NCBI GenBank assembly: GCA_014190895.1
Contig: BJGV01000008.1
Location: 1 to 54,136 of the forward strand
Direction of reading: 5' to 3'
DNA length: 54,136 bases
Origin: Nitrosomonadaceae bacterium
Lineage (GTDB): Bacteria; Pseudomonadota; Gammaproteobacteria; Burkholderiales; Nitrosomonadaceae
Position 1 is the first letter of the stretch. Each line of letters starts with the position of its first letter. The position numbers and the translations under genes are program-made. Positions 38,723 through 50,367 of this stretch are shown piece after piece. The notes under the pieces were generated by a model. The model searched no databases. It saw only the letters and a program-made list of their open reading frames with translations, and was not told the DNA's origin.

Positions 38723-39617
38723 AATTTCTTTTTCTTAATCGACGTAAGAAATATGCACCTAACCCGATAATCAATAATATTGTCAGTGCTAACATAATTG
38801 ATAACACTGCTCCGAATGGCCAATCACGGGTGCTAATAAATTGATCTTTAATCAGGTTACCAATAAGAATATCACCAGTACCTCCAAGTATATCTGGTAC
38901 CGCAAACATGCCCAACGCCGATATAAACACTAATACGATGCCTGAAGACACTCCAGATATAGACAATGGCCAAGTAATATACCAAAAACATTTCCAGTGA
39001 CTAGCACCAAGATCCTGTGCCGCATCTAACAGGATTGGATCATGCTTCTCTAGGTTGATATAGAGCGGCAAGATCATGAATGGTAGATGCACATAAACCA
39101 TGCCCAGTAAAACTGCAAAAGGTGAAAATAGAAATATTACAGGAGAAATGCCGACTAAATTCAAAATGAGATTTATAAAATAACTAAGTACTGATTCAGG
39201 GTCGAGAATAATTACCCAAGCATAAATACGAATAAGAAAATTACTGGCAAAAGGGAGCACCACTAATAACAACATTATATTGCGAAGGCGTTCCTTACTG
39301 CGTGCAATTAACAACGCAAGTGGGTAAGACATAATCAAACAAATCAGCGTAGTAACTACAGCCACCTGAAGGGATTTGATAAATACTCTAACATAGAGAG
39401 TATCACTAAAAAAAAACTGATAGGCTTCTAGGGTCAGCCCATGCTCGACATCAACTGTTCCCATAGGAGCAATTAAAGGTGCTAGACCACCGAATTCTCC
39501 TGGGAAGCGAAACGAAGTAAAAACTATTATTAAACTAGGTGCAATAAAAAATAATAGTAAAAACAGTAGTGGTACTCCGCTTAATAACCACCTGACAATA
39601 TTTTTTTCTTTAATCAT
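38712..39617 (-). CDS. potH: Polyamine ABC transporter permease (PotH/PotB type)
   Basis: Inner-membrane permease of 301 residues with about six hydrophobic segments, partner of PotI in the channel. The EAA loop reads LLDAAQDLGASHWKCFWYIT, near residue 196. The segment FASNFLIRIYAWVIIL near residue 122 is typical for PotH/PotB proteins. It overlaps potG upstream by 8 bases and potI downstream by 11. Confidence 0.92.
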   Translation of the reverse strand: MIKEKNIVRWLLSGVPLLFLLLFFIAPSLIIVFTSFRFPGEFGGLAPLIAPMGTVDVEHGLTLEAYQFFFSDTLYVRVFIKSLQVAVVTTLICLIMSYPLALLIARSKERLRNIMLLLVVLPFASNFLIRIYAWVIILDPESVLSYFINLILNLVGISPVIFLFSPFAVLLGMVYVHLPFMILPLYINLEKHDPILLDAAQDLGASHWKCFWYITWPLSISGVSSGIVLVFISALGMFAVPDILGGTGDILIGNLIKDQFISTRDWPFGAVLSIMLALTILLIIGLGAYFLRRLRKRNYAT

Positions 39618-40695
39618 TCAGAAACAGGCCCACATCAGACTCCCAAACAATTACTACTAAATCGCCTATTTCGAAACGCTTAATCTCTCTTGGTGCGGAA
39701 TTGGGTAACAAAATTTCAACTCTAGTACCATTAGAAAACTCTACAACGTAAGTTGTAACATCGCCCGCATAGAGCAGGCTTTTAATTTGACCAGAGAAAT
39801 GATTCTTTGAATTCACTTCTTCCGAATAAATCATAATTCGCATTTGTTCTGGACGAATTGCCATAAATCCTTTATCACCAATCTTAACCCCCTCTTTATT
39901 AGGAATAACTACCTGGCCCAATTCAGGAATAAGGAGTCTTAAATATGGGGGAATAATCTCTAGTACTTGAGCATCCATAATATTAATCTTGCCAAGAAAA
40001 TCTGCAACAAAACGATTTCTAGGAAAATTATAAATCTTAGAGGGCGTATCAATTTGTTCAACACCACCTTGATTCATTACCACAATTCGATGAGATAAAG
40101 TCAATGCCTCATTCTGAGAATGGGTAACAAACACAAATGCAATTCCTGTTTCTTTTTGTAAATTAATAAGTTCAATCTGCATCTCTTCTCGTAATTTTAG
40201 ATCCAATGCACCAAGTGGTTCATCTAGCAGTAACAAACGGGGGCGACTAATTAGTCCTCTAGCAAGCGCCACTCGTTGCCTCTGCCCTCCCGATAATTCA
40301 TGTGGAAAACGATTACCAAGATTAAAGAGGCGAACATCGTCTAAGGTTTTTATAACTCTAGATCTTATTTCATCTAACTTTTTTCCAGCTATCTTTAAAG
40401 GGAAGGCGACATTATCCGAAACCGTCATATGCGGAAACAGAGCATAAGTCTGAAAGACGGTATGAATAGGGCGTTTTTCTGATGGCATACCAACCATATC
40501 TTTTCCATCAAGTAAAATCTGCCCAGAATCGGGTAAATCGAAACCAGCTATCATTCGCAATAAAGTAGTCTTGCCGCAGCCAGAGGGTCCCAATAGAGTA
40601 AAGAATTCACCTGTCTCAATACTAATACTAATGTTGTTTACTGCGATGAAGTTGCCAAAACATCGGGTCACGCCACGAATTTCAAGTAACGCCAT
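39610..40695 (-). CDS. potG: Polyamine ABC transporter ATP-binding protein (PotG/PotA type)
   Basis: ATPase of the polyamine importer, 361 residues. Walker A is GPSGCGKTTLLR near residue 38, the Q-loop is TVFQTYALFPHMT, the ABC signature is LSGGQRQRVALARG, Walker B is LLLLDEPLGALD, and the switch His lies in VFVTHSQNEA. The C-terminal TOBE domain includes MAIRPEQMRI near residue 283. It is first of four overlapping genes and starts 80 bases downstream of ubiB on the same strand, so its promoter lies in that gap or it is read through from ubiB. Confidence 0.93.
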   Translation of the reverse strand: MALLEIRGVTRCFGNFIAVNNISISIETGEFFTLLGPSGCGKTTLLRMIAGFDLPDSGQILLDGKDMVGMPSEKRPIHTVFQTYALFPHMTVSDNVAFPLKIAGKKLDEIRSRVIKTLDDVRLFNLGNRFPHELSGGQRQRVALARGLISRPRLLLLDEPLGALDLKLREEMQIELINLQKETGIAFVFVTHSQNEALTLSHRIVVMNQGGVEQIDTPSKIYNFPRNRFVADFLGKINIMDAQVLEIIPPYLRLLIPELGQVVIPNKEGVKIGDKGFMAIRPEQMRIMIYSEEVNSKNHFSGQIKSLLYAGDVTTYVVEFSNGTRVEILLPNSAPREIKRFEIGDLVVIVWESDVGLFLND

Positions 40696-40775
40696 AACTT
40701 TTTTATTTAAGAAATTGGAATTTTACGGAAATTAATTATAGCTTTACAAAGTCACTCCTCTTGGTACTATCACTA

Positions 40776-42284
40776 CTAAAATTGTAAAAATAATAATAGT
40801 ACTAAGAAAAAAGTAAAGACAGTAAGTAAATAGCCTTGCCACCTCATTCTCCTTATCAACTCATTCATCTTTTTCTCGGTCTCCTGGGTACGATCTTCGT
40901 TCAAGGTACGATACAATAAACGTGGAAATTGCGGGAACATCACCGCCCAATCAGGCGCTTCTTTACTCAAGCGTCGCACTAATCCACGCCAACCAATTTG
41001 CTCTGACATCCAATTTTCGAGATACGGTTTCGCGGTTGTCCACAAATCAAGATCCGGATCAAGATCACGTCCCAATCCTTCTATATTTAACAATGTTTTC
41101 TGTAACATGACTAATTGTGGCTGAATTTCAACATTGAACTGACGTGAAGTCTGAAATAAACGTAACAGTATGCGACCAAAAGAAATGTCTTTTAATGGTC
41201 TATCGAAGATGGGCTCGCATACGGCGCGTATGGCAGTCTCAAAATCATCTATTCGTGTATCTTTTGGGGCCCAACCAGCCTCGACATGTGTTTGTGCTAC
41301 ACGCTTGTAATCACGGCGGAAAAAAGCTAAAAAGTTTTGCGCCAGGTAATTTTTATCCTCATCGGTGAGCGTGCCCATGATACCGAAATCAACAGCAACA
41401 TAACGGCCATTCATATCAACAAAAATATTGCCTGGGTGCATATCGGCATGAAAATATCCATCTCGAAATACTTGGGTAAAGAAGATCTCTAACCCCACAC
41501 GCGCAAGTTTTTGAATATCTACACCAAGTCCACGCAGTATCGAAACATGGCTAATAGGGGTACCTTCTACGCGTTGCATAACCATAACTCCAGAGTAACA
41601 ATAATCCCAATACACTTCTGGAACTAATAGTAACGGAGAGTTAAGAAAATTTTTTCGCAATTGACTACAATTAGATGCCTCGCGCATAAGATCAAGTTCG
41701 TCACTTAAATGTCGTGCAAATTCTGTTACTACTTCACGTAGTTTTAAACGTTTACCATCAGACCAGAAAATTTCTATTAGCCATGCTACAATTTCCATCA
41801 ATGCAACATCATGCGAAATTATTAGAGCAATGTTAGGGCGCAACACTTTTACCGCAACTTCTGTGCCATCGTGTAGAACTGCGAAATGTACCTGAGCGAC
41901 TGACGCGCTAGCTATTGGCTTAATATCAAAATATGAAAATACTTCGTTGATTGGTCTTTTATAGATGCGTTCTAACGTTGCAAGAGCAAGATCAGAGGAG
42001 AAAGGGGGAACTTGATCTTGAAGTTTAGCTAATTCATCCGCAATATCTTGTGATAACAAATCTCGACGAGTAGAGAGCATTTGGCCAAACTTGATAAAAA
42101 TTGGTCCCAATGCTTCCAATGCCATGCGTAAACGCTGAGCACGCGGTTGTTCTAAGCTGCGTCGAAATGGTACTAGCCTGATAAAACTCCTTAGTAATTG
42201 CATCCGTTTGTGGCTGAGAAAAAATTCTTCTAAACCAAAACGGAATGCTACAATTATTATTTTAAAGAAACGAAAAAAATGCAT
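40776..42284 (-). CDS. ubiB: Ubiquinone biosynthesis regulatory protein kinase/ATPase UbiB
   Basis: Atypical kinase-like ATPase needed for ubiquinone synthesis, 502 residues. The KxGQ motif [15 protein letters not shown] is at about 62-75 (KFGQ 64-67). The Ala-rich nucleotide loop is [12 protein letters not shown] near residue 118, and the invariant Lys is in [10 protein letters not shown]. The catalytic-loop equivalent is [14 protein letters not shown] near residue 285, and the metal-binding Asp is in VAVDFGIMG. One or two hydrophobic C-terminal segments ([18 protein letters not shown]) anchor it to the membrane. It follows ubiJ by 27 bases, the usual ubiJ-ubiB order. Confidence 0.96.
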   Translation of the reverse strand: MHFFRFFKIIIVAFRFGLEEFFLSHKRMQLLRSFIRLVPFRRSLEQPRAQRLRMALEALGPIFIKFGQMLSTRRDLLSQDIADELAKLQDQVPPFSSDLALATLERIYKRPINEVFSYFDIKPIASASVAQVHFAVLHDGTEVAVKVLRPNIALIISHDVALMEIVAWLIEIFWSDGKRLKLREVVTEFARHLSDELDLMREASNCSQLRKNFLNSPLLLVPEVYWDYCYSGVMVMQRVEGTPISHVSILRGLGVDIQKLARVGLEIFFTQVFRDGYFHADMHPGNIFVDMNGRYVAVDFGIMGTLTDEDKNYLAQNFLAFFRRDYKRVAQTHVEAGWAPKDTRIDDFETAIRAVCEPIFDRPLKDISFGRILLRLFQTSRQFNVEIQPQLVMLQKTLLNIEGLGRDLDPDLDLWTTAKPYLENWMSEQIGWRGLVRRLSKEAPDWAVMFPQFPRLLYRTLNEDRTQETEKKMNELIRRMRWQGYLLTVFTFFLVLLLFLQF

Positions 42285-42311
42285 TTTTAATAAAAAGTTA
42301 TTTTCTGTAAA

Positions 42312-42917
42312 TTAAATATTTTTTAAACGAGATCTTACAGAAATCCTGTTATCTAGGTCATCTAAACGTTGCTCTAGTCTCTCCGTATCAACCTGGAATG
42401 CATCTATTTCCTCTTTGAACTGAAGCACATGAACAAATTTGGTCAATAATTCCGTCTCTTCCAACCAGTATTCTGTTGCTGATTGCTGTAGATTATGAAT
42501 CGTTTCATTATGCCACCAAGTAAATTTTTCGCTCATGCGAATTGCATAATTAGTAAGAATATCACCCACAATCCAGACAAAACTCTTCTCTGCATTCCAG
42601 TATAAATTTTTACTTATATTAATAAACTCTTCAGCAAAAACGTTATCTCCTGAAATATTTATCGTACGAAAAAAATTCTTATCGTGGACAAACAAACGTG
42701 GCAAAAAACTAGGTGTCAGGGTAACGATAGCATCTGCAAGAATGTCATCTTTTATAAATAACAAATCACCATCAGCCTGTACAGTCAAGAAAATGTCTGG
42801 AAAAAATGGGGTGCATAAGCGCATAGTCTTACCAGAGAATGCTTGGAGTCTTTTGCACACCGAATTTTCTTTGTGCAATAAGTGATTAAGTTGATTTATT
42901 TTATCGATGGCTAACAT
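42312..42917 (-). CDS. ubiJ: Ubiquinone biosynthesis accessory factor UbiJ
   Basis: A 201-residue accessory protein of the Ubi metabolon with an SCP2 lipid-binding domain over about residues 15-115 (LQAFSGKTMRLC, LTPSFLPRLF, INISGDNVFAEEF). A helical C terminus (EEIDAFQVDTERLEQRLDDL) follows. It is thought to bind the hydrophobic polyprenyl intermediates. It directly precedes ubiB. In many proteobacteria ubiE comes first (ubiE-ubiJ-ubiB); here ubiE is absent and hisD lies upstream instead. Confidence 0.88.
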   Translation of the reverse strand: MLAIDKINQLNHLLHKENSVCKRLQAFSGKTMRLCTPFFPDIFLTVQADGDLLFIKDDILADAIVTLTPSFLPRLFVHDKNFFRTINISGDNVFAEEFINISKNLYWNAEKSFVWIVGDILTNYAIRMSEKFTWWHNETIHNLQQSATEYWLEETELLTKFVHVLQFKEEIDAFQVDTERLEQRLDDLDNRISVRSRLKNI

Positions 42918-43062
42918 GATGGGCTAAAGAAATTTTTGGGTTCACAATTTCACGCTGCTTACCTACATTCGATTTTTCATTTAGAAGTCTTGCCTCGACA
43001 TCAATAGCAGCCAATTCAAAACTAAAATTAGCCAACATTAATACAGTCGGTGCTTTTCTCAT
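42901..43062 (-). CDS. Small hypothetical ORF (53 codons) overlapping the ubiJ start
   Basis: An ATG at 43060-43062 is preceded by AGGG seven bases upstream, and the frame runs 53 codons to TAA at 42901-42903, overlapping the first 17 bases of ubiJ. The product (MRKAPTVLMLANFSFELAAI and onward) is slightly basic, without a convincing membrane segment, and matches nothing I recognise. It could be a real small gene coupled to ubiJ, a leader, or the stump of a lost gene, since ubiE or further his genes would be expected here. The rest of the hisD-ubiJ gap holds nothing recognisable. Confidence 0.3.
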   Translation of the reverse strand: MRKAPTVLMLANFSFELAAIDVEARLLNEKSNVGKQREIVNPKISLAHHVSHR

Positions 43063-43220
43063 AAAAAAACCCTAAAAAATTTTATACGGTTTAAAGTATA
43101 ACACTATCAAACGTAATCTGAACTTCCGCAGATTGGATTGCAGAAATATTTTCTGTAAAGAACACAATAAAGATTGCTATAAAGAATCTAGTGAAGATGA
43201 ATATCCTTAACAAAATATCT

Positions 43221-44534
43221 TTATAATTTCTTGCTTTTCTTATAGCGATACTCAGCTGACATCGCATGTGCATGTAAACCTTCCCCATAAGCTAAAATAG
43301 AGGCAATTTTACCAAGTTTTTTTGCACCTTTTTTTGACACCTGAATAAGGCTGCTTCGCTTCTGAAAATCATACACACCCAATGGCGATGAAAAACGTGC
43401 GGTACCAGAAGTAGGTAAAACATGATTAGGTCCGGCACAATAATCTCCTAGGGCCTCTGAAGTATATTGTCCGAGAAAAATTGCACCAGCATTCTTAATT
43501 TTCTTAACCCATTTCTCAGGTTGTTTAACCGATAATTCCAAGTGTTCTGGTGCGATATGATTTGCTATGATACAAGCTTCATCAAGATTTTGTACTTGAA
43601 TTAACGCACTACGATTCTCGAGTGATGCGGATATTATAGCTCTACGTGGCATTGCTTCTAATCTCTGATTAATACTTGCAGCTACTGCATCAATAAATGC
43701 GGCATCTGGTGATAACAGAATCGCCTGGGCTAATTCGTCATGCTCAGCTTGGGAAAATAAATCCATTGCAATCCAATTTGGATCAGTCATGCCATCACAA
43801 ATCACTAGAATCTCAGATGGGCCGGCTATCATATCTATACCCACCACACCAAATACTTGGCGCTTTGCTGCTGCTACATAAGCATTACCAGGACCAACAA
43901 TTTTATCTACTCGTGGTATAGTTTCTGTGCCATACGCCAAAGCTCCAATGGCCTGAGCGCCGCCAATAGTGAACACACGGTCTACCCCACAAACTAATGC
44001 TGCTGCCAGTACTAAATCATTCTGTTTACCGTCGGGAGTTGGCACCACCATGATAAGTTCGCTCACACCCGCTACCTTGGCAGGAATTGCGTTCATTAAT
44101 ACCGATGAAGGGTAAGAAGCTTTTCCACCGGGAACATATAATCCGACACGATTAAGAGGTGTTATTTTCTGACCAAGCACTGTACCGTCAGACTCGGTGT
44201 AACTCCAGGACTGCAAAGACTGTTTCTTATGATAAGCGCGCACCCGAGCAACAGCTTGTTTTAAAGCTTTCCTCTGGATTGCTGGAAGTTCATCCAAGGC
44301 CTGCTGTAAGCGTTCTCTGGGTAATTCGAGTTCTGATACCGAGATCACATTAAGATGATCAAAGAAACGTGTATACCTAAGCAAGGCCTCATCGCCGCAC
44401 TTTTGTATATCTATGAGAATATCAGCGACTGTCTTGTCTACTGTGATATTCTGCGCACTATCAAAAGATAATAATTGATTTAATGCCGTATTGAATGCGA
44501 CATCAGCAGAAGACAGTCGTTTAATTCGATTCAT
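43221..44534 (-). CDS. hisD: Histidinol dehydrogenase HisD
   Basis: Zinc- and NAD-dependent enzyme that oxidises histidinol to histidine in two steps; 437 residues, normal length. Conserved blocks are [20 protein letters not shown] near residue 135, the family signature [15 protein letters not shown] near residue 238, [13 protein letters not shown] near residue 262 with zinc ligands, [14 protein letters not shown] near residue 330, and the C-terminal [20 protein letters not shown]. It follows hisG by 23 bases. No hisC or later his gene follows, so the his cluster is interrupted here. Confidence 0.97.
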   Translation of the reverse strand: MNRIKRLSSADVAFNTALNQLLSFDSAQNITVDKTVADILIDIQKCGDEALLRYTRFFDHLNVISVSELELPRERLQQALDELPAIQRKALKQAVARVRAYHKKQSLQSWSYTESDGTVLGQKITPLNRVGLYVPGGKASYPSSVLMNAIPAKVAGVSELIMVVPTPDGKQNDLVLAAALVCGVDRVFTIGGAQAIGALAYGTETIPRVDKIVGPGNAYVAAAKRQVFGVVGIDMIAGPSEILVICDGMTDPNWIAMDLFSQAEHDELAQAILLSPDAAFIDAVAASINQRLEAMPRRAIISASLENRSALIQVQNLDEACIIANHIAPEHLELSVKQPEKWVKKIKNAGAIFLGQYTSEALGDYCAGPNHVLPTSGTARFSSPLGVYDFQKRSSLIQVSKKGAKKLGKIASILAYGEGLHAHAMSAEYRYKKSKKL

Positions 44535-44557
44535 AAAAACGGATTTTCATTGTTATA

Positions 44558-45226
44558 TTATAGATTTTTATGTGCCGTACTATTCTCTTTGACTATTGCT
44601 GAAAAAATTTCTAACATTGGTTGTATAATTTTTCGTTTTAACTTCAGTGCTGCTTGGTTAATAATTAGGTGCGCTGAGATCGGCATGATTTCCTCAACCG
44701 CTACAAGATGATTGGCTTTTAAAGTGTCTCCACTGGAAACTAAGTCGACAATCGCGTCAGCCAATCCCACGAGCGGTGCAAGCTCCATTGAACCATAGAG
44801 TTTAATTAGATCAACATGCATAGACTTTCCGGCAAAGTGTTCATGTGCTATACGTACATACTTAGACGCGATACGTAATCTTGCCCCATAACGCACGGCA
44901 GATTCGTAATCGAAATTGTCACGAACCGCTACCATCATACGACAGCAGGCAATGTTTAAATCAAGTGGCTGATAAAGACCTGCACCGCCGTGCTCTAATA
45001 ACACATCTTTGCCAGAAATTCCTATATCTGCGGCTCCATGTTGTACATAAGTTGGCACATCCGAAGCACGTACAATAATAAATTTCACATCCGTGCGATT
45101 AGTAGCCAGAATCAATTTTCTTGATGTTTCCAAGTCATCAAGTAAAAAAATTCCTGCTGCCCTTAACAGTGGCGCAGTCTCTTCAAAAATGCGACCCTTT
45201 GACAGAGCAATAGTAATGCCAGCCAT
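44558..45226 (-). CDS. hisG: ATP phosphoribosyltransferase HisG, short form
   Basis: First enzyme of histidine synthesis, condensing ATP with PRPP. At 222 residues it lacks the C-terminal regulatory domain of the long form and so should need a HisZ subunit, not seen in this window. Typical blocks are [15 protein letters not shown] at the start, [15 protein letters not shown] near residue 66, and [19 protein letters not shown] near residue 155, the PRPP-binding region. It lies between murA (61 bases upstream) and hisD (23 bases downstream), a common betaproteobacterial order. Confidence 0.96.
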   Translation of the reverse strand: MAGITIALSKGRIFEETAPLLRAAGIFLLDDLETSRKLILATNRTDVKFIIVRASDVPTYVQHGAADIGISGKDVLLEHGGAGLYQPLDLNIACCRMMVAVRDNFDYESAVRYGARLRIASKYVRIAHEHFAGKSMHVDLIKLYGSMELAPLVGLADAIVDLVSSGDTLKANHLVAVEEIMPISAHLIINQAALKLKRKIIQPMLEIFSAIVKENSTAHKNL

Positions 45227-45287
45227 AGTAGAACTCCATTAAAAAATATTTAAACTTGATAAGGTGATTTTTAATAATTAACATTCT

Positions 45288-46921
<1,634 letters not shown>

Positions 46922-46957
46922 GTGGCAAAAAATACTTATACATTTCGGGAGATTAGA

Positions 46958-47356
46958 ATGAAAAAAACAACTATCCAGACTACTGATGCACCTCAGGCTA
47001 TCGGTACGTACTCTCAAGCAATCTGTGTCAGTGGAGGAGATACGATTTATCTTTCTGGTCAAATTGGACTGGATCCAACTACTATGCAAATGGTGAGCGG
47101 TATCGAGTCTCAAATTCAACAGGTATTTTTGAATCTAAAAGCAATCACAACTGCTGTTGGAGGCAATTTAAGTCACATTGTAAAATTAAACATCTACTTA
47201 ACAGACCTCGATAATTTTTCTGAAGTAAATAGAATTATGGCTGGTTATTTCGGCCAGCCATACCCGGCTAGAGCAGTAATAGGTGTGGTAGCTCTCCCAC
47301 GAGGAGGCCTGGTAGAAATGGATGCAGTCATGGTACTAGAGAGGGATGTAAAATAG
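46958..47356 (+). CDS. ridA: RidA family protein (reactive intermediate/imine deaminase)
   Basis: Hydrolyses reactive enamine/imine intermediates released by PLP enzymes such as threonine dehydratase. I choose the ATG at 46958 (132 residues), with GGGAG six bases upstream; an in-frame GTG at 46922 would add 12 residues foreign to the family. Family features are [12 protein letters not shown] near residue 11, [10 protein letters not shown] near residue 31, and the substrate-binding Arg in [20 protein letters not shown] near residue 103. Its stop overlaps the GTG start of recG by one base (TAGTG). Confidence 0.94.
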   Translation: MKKTTIQTTDAPQAIGTYSQAICVSGGDTIYLSGQIGLDPTTMQMVSGIESQIQQVFLNLKAITTAVGGNLSHIVKLNIYLTDLDNFSEVNRIMAGYFGQPYPARAVIGVVALPRGGLVEMDAVMVLERDVK

Positions 47357-49443
47357 TGAAAAAGATAAAAATGCATTCTCTTATTACCGATAATTTTACT
47401 ACTAAGGCGGCACAAGAGAAATTTTCAAAAATTGGAATCAGTCATGGAATTGATTTGTTGTTACATTTTCCGCTACGTTACGAAGATGAAACTCATCTTT
47501 ACCCTATTGATAGTTTATCAGAAGGTACGATTATACAAATTGAAGGCATTATCATCCGTAATACAGTTATGTATCGTCCTAAGCGACAACTGGTTCTTAA
47601 AATAAAGGATGACAGTGGATCAATTTTTGTACGTTTTATTAATTTTTACAGTAGTCAAATAAAAACATACGCCGTGGGTAAACGGCTGCGTTTGTTGGGG
47701 GAAGTTCGATTAGGAGTTTTTGGTGCTGAAATGGTGCATCCAAAATGTCGTGTTGTACGCGAAGGTGAGTTATTACCGGATCTTTTGACGCCGGTCTATC
47801 CGACCACTGCCGGACTTTCTCAGAGAACAATCCGCAAATTGATTCAAAAAATATTAATTTGCAGTGATTGGGAACACAATTTACCAGAGATCTTGCCAAA
47901 AGAGATTCTTAAGAATTATCAATTACAAGGTTTAAAGGAAAGCGTGATGTTCTTACATCAGCCATCACCGAATACAGCAACTCAGTCACTTCATGAACGC
48001 ACTCACCCCGCATGGCAACGTATCAAATTTGATGAATTACTCGCGCAACAACTGTCTATGCGCTTACATTACCAACAACGACGTAGTCACACGGCACCTG
48101 CATTACCAGCAAAAAATAAATTAACAAAGGCACTATTAGAATCCCTCTCTTTCAGCCTTACCAGAGCTCAAAAAGAGGCATTTTCAGAGATTAGCAAAGA
48201 CCTTTCTGCGGCCTATCCAATGCAACGTTTATTACAGGGAGATGTTGGTAGCGGTAAGACCATAGTTGCAACGTTAGCTGCGTTACAAGCTATTGAGAAC
48301 GGTTATCAGGTAGCGATTATGGTGCCTACCGAGATTCTGGCTGAACAGCACTATCAGAAACTCTCTGGTTGGTTAGAACCCATATTTCTTTCTTTAGGTA
48401 TGACAATTGTGTGTTTATTTGGTAATCAAAAAAAGAGTCAGCGAAAAGCTGCTCTTATTGCCATTGCTAAAGGTAATGCTATGCTCTCCATTGGTACACA
48501 TGCGTTATTCCAAGAACAAGCGGAATTCAATAACTTAGGACTTGCGATCATTGATGAACAGCACCGTTTCGGCGTCAATCAAAGACTGGCCTTACGTGCA
48601 AAAAGTGCCAAAATTAATTTGACCCCACACCAACTAGCAATGAGTGCAACACCTATTCCACGAACCCTAGCAATGAGTTATTACGCTGATCTCGATGTAT
48701 CAGTAATAAATGAACTGCCTCCTGGCAGAACTCAAATAACAACTAAATTATTTTCTAACACTCGTCGTGAAGAAGTAATTTCCCGTATTAAAGAAGCCTG
48801 CGATGAAGGGAAACAAGCTTATTGGGTATGTCCACTCATTGAAGAATCCGAAACTTTACAACTTAGAACTGCTTTAGAGACTTATGCAACATTAAGTCTA
48901 ATTTTTACAAACTTGAGAATTGGTATAGTACATGGACGGCTTCCATCACAAGAAAAATTAGCAGTCATGGAACTATTCAGACAAGGGGATATTCAATTAC
49001 TAATTGCAACAACAGTAATTGAAGTGGGTGTAGATGTGCCCAATGCTTCCATAATGGTAATTGAGCATGCTGAACGTATGGGCTTATCACAATTACATCA
49101 ATTGAGAGGGCGCATAGGACGGGGTATAGATGCTAGTATATGTATACTGCTGTACCAGAAACCACTATCAATTACTGCAAAAGAAAGACTTAAGATTATT
49201 TTTGAAAATACAAATGGCTTTGAAATTGCGCGACATGACCTGCGTTTACGCGGTCCGGGTGAATTTCTTGGCGCTCGTCAGAGTGGCGAGACTATGTTAC
49301 GTTTTGCCGATACAGAACGAGATGAAAATCTATTGAATAATGCTTGCGATGCCGCAGAAAAAATACTATGTAATGACCCTGATTTAGCAAAAAATCATAT
49401 CCGACGATGGTTAAAGGGAAAGGGGGAATATTTACAAGTATAA
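47356..49443 (+). CDS. recG: ATP-dependent DNA helicase RecG
   Basis: Branch-migrating helicase that remodels stalled forks and Holliday junctions, 695 residues. The N-terminal wedge (OB) domain covers about residues 50-150 (LLHFPLRYEDET at its start). The motor has Walker A GDVGSGKTIVATLAAL (from 295), Walker B IIDEQHRFGVNQR, TATPIPRT-like SATPIPRTLAMSYYADLDVS, and motif VI QLRGRIGRG. The TRG motif near the C terminus (RHDLRLRGPGEFLGARQSG) is present. The GTG start at 47356 shares a base with the ridA stop, so recG is translationally coupled to ridA. Confidence 0.97.
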   Translation: MKKIKMHSLITDNFTTKAAQEKFSKIGISHGIDLLLHFPLRYEDETHLYPIDSLSEGTIIQIEGIIIRNTVMYRPKRQLVLKIKDDSGSIFVRFINFYSSQIKTYAVGKRLRLLGEVRLGVFGAEMVHPKCRVVREGELLPDLLTPVYPTTAGLSQRTIRKLIQKILICSDWEHNLPEILPKEILKNYQLQGLKESVMFLHQPSPNTATQSLHERTHPAWQRIKFDELLAQQLSMRLHYQQRRSHTAPALPAKNKLTKALLESLSFSLTRAQKEAFSEISKDLSAAYPMQRLLQGDVGSGKTIVATLAALQAIENGYQVAIMVPTEILAEQHYQKLSGWLEPIFLSLGMTIVCLFGNQKKSQRKAALIAIAKGNAMLSIGTHALFQEQAEFNNLGLAIIDEQHRFGVNQRLALRAKSAKINLTPHQLAMSATPIPRTLAMSYYADLDVSVINELPPGRTQITTKLFSNTRREEVISRIKEACDEGKQAYWVCPLIEESETLQLRTALETYATLSLIFTNLRIGIVHGRLPSQEKLAVMELFRQGDIQLLIATTVIEVGVDVPNASIMVIEHAERMGLSQLHQLRGRIGRGIDASICILLYQKPLSITAKERLKIIFENTNGFEIARHDLRLRGPGEFLGARQSGETMLRFADTERDENLLNNACDAAEKILCNDPDLAKNHIRRWLKGKGEYLQV

Positions 49444-49543
49444 AATATCCATAAAATCACAAGCTCACAATCTATCATAAGTACTACAAACTAAAAAATA
49501 TCAGAGTCTAATTACTTTAATCGACGTAATCGGATGTTAATGT

Positions 49544-50329
49544 ATGATTCTAGAAACAAAAAATCTAACTCTCGGGTATCCAGAGAAATTTCTATGCCAT
49601 GACCTAAATATCGTTATTAATTCTGGCGAATTTTGGGCAATACTTGGTCAAAATGGCTGCGGTAAAACCACTTTAATAAATACTTTAAGCGGTTTACGCT
49701 TTACTGATGCTCATCATAATACTAGCGTGACGGTGGACGGAAAAACACTGCGAAACTGGTCACGATATGAACTTGCAAGCAGGCTTGGTACCCTATTACA
49801 AGAAGAACCTGGTGAGTTCTGGGGGGATGTTGTCGAATATGTTTCGCTAGGTCGATACCCTCATCTCAAAAAATTATCTAATTGGAAGAATGCTGATCAA
49901 GAGATTGTTACCCAGGCTATGGAAAAAGTGGAACTGACTAACCTTGCTCGCCATCCTTTCAATACACTGTCTAGCGGTGAACGTCAACGTGCACGTATTG
50001 CGTTGTTGTTAGCGCAGTCACCGCATTGTTACCTACTAGACGAACCATTACAGTATCTCGATCTGCGTCATCAACTTCTTAACATGATGTTATTCAAGGA
50101 ACTTGTTGTACAAGGTGGTGCAGTAATGATGGTATTACATGATACTACCTGGGTCAGCCGTTATTGTGATCACGTATTAATGTTATTTGAGAATGGCGAA
50201 ACCTTATCTGGTTTAACAAAGGAAATATTAACTCGAAATAACCTTGAATCACTCTATCAGTGTCATTTAGATACATTTAATGTAGATCATGCGCGTCATT
50301 TCATACCGAAAACCTCACCAGGTGTATAA
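49544..50329 (+). CDS. Orphan ABC transporter ATP-binding protein (BtuD/FecE-like)
   Basis: An ABC ATPase of 261 residues closest in character to the vitamin B12/iron-siderophore group (BtuD, FecE). Walker A is GQNGCGKTT (35-43), with Q-loop LGTLLQEE, signature LSSGERQRARIALLLAQ, Walker B CYLLDEPLQYLD, and switch His VLHDTTW. No permease or binding-protein gene lies near it, so it must work with subunits encoded elsewhere or be a leftover of a lost transporter. It lies between recG (100 bases) and pcnB (38 bases) on the same strand. The substrate cannot be told. Confidence 0.85.
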   Translation: MILETKNLTLGYPEKFLCHDLNIVINSGEFWAILGQNGCGKTTLINTLSGLRFTDAHHNTSVTVDGKTLRNWSRYELASRLGTLLQEEPGEFWGDVVEYVSLGRYPHLKKLSNWKNADQEIVTQAMEKVELTNLARHPFNTLSSGERQRARIALLLAQSPHCYLLDEPLQYLDLRHQLLNMMLFKELVVQGGAVMMVLHDTTWVSRYCDHVLMLFENGETLSGLTKEILTRNNLESLYQCHLDTFNVDHARHFIPKTSPGV

Positions 50330-50367
50330 TTTACAAACTAATACCCCTCTCCCCTTTATACTTTGCA

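Noticed and set aside
43091-43288. Minus-strand frame with a hydrophobic stretch (65 codons) past the hisD end
   Set aside because: Its first part overlaps the hisD 3' end in another frame, it lacks a ribosome binding site, and it matches nothing; it looks like AT-rich chance sequence.
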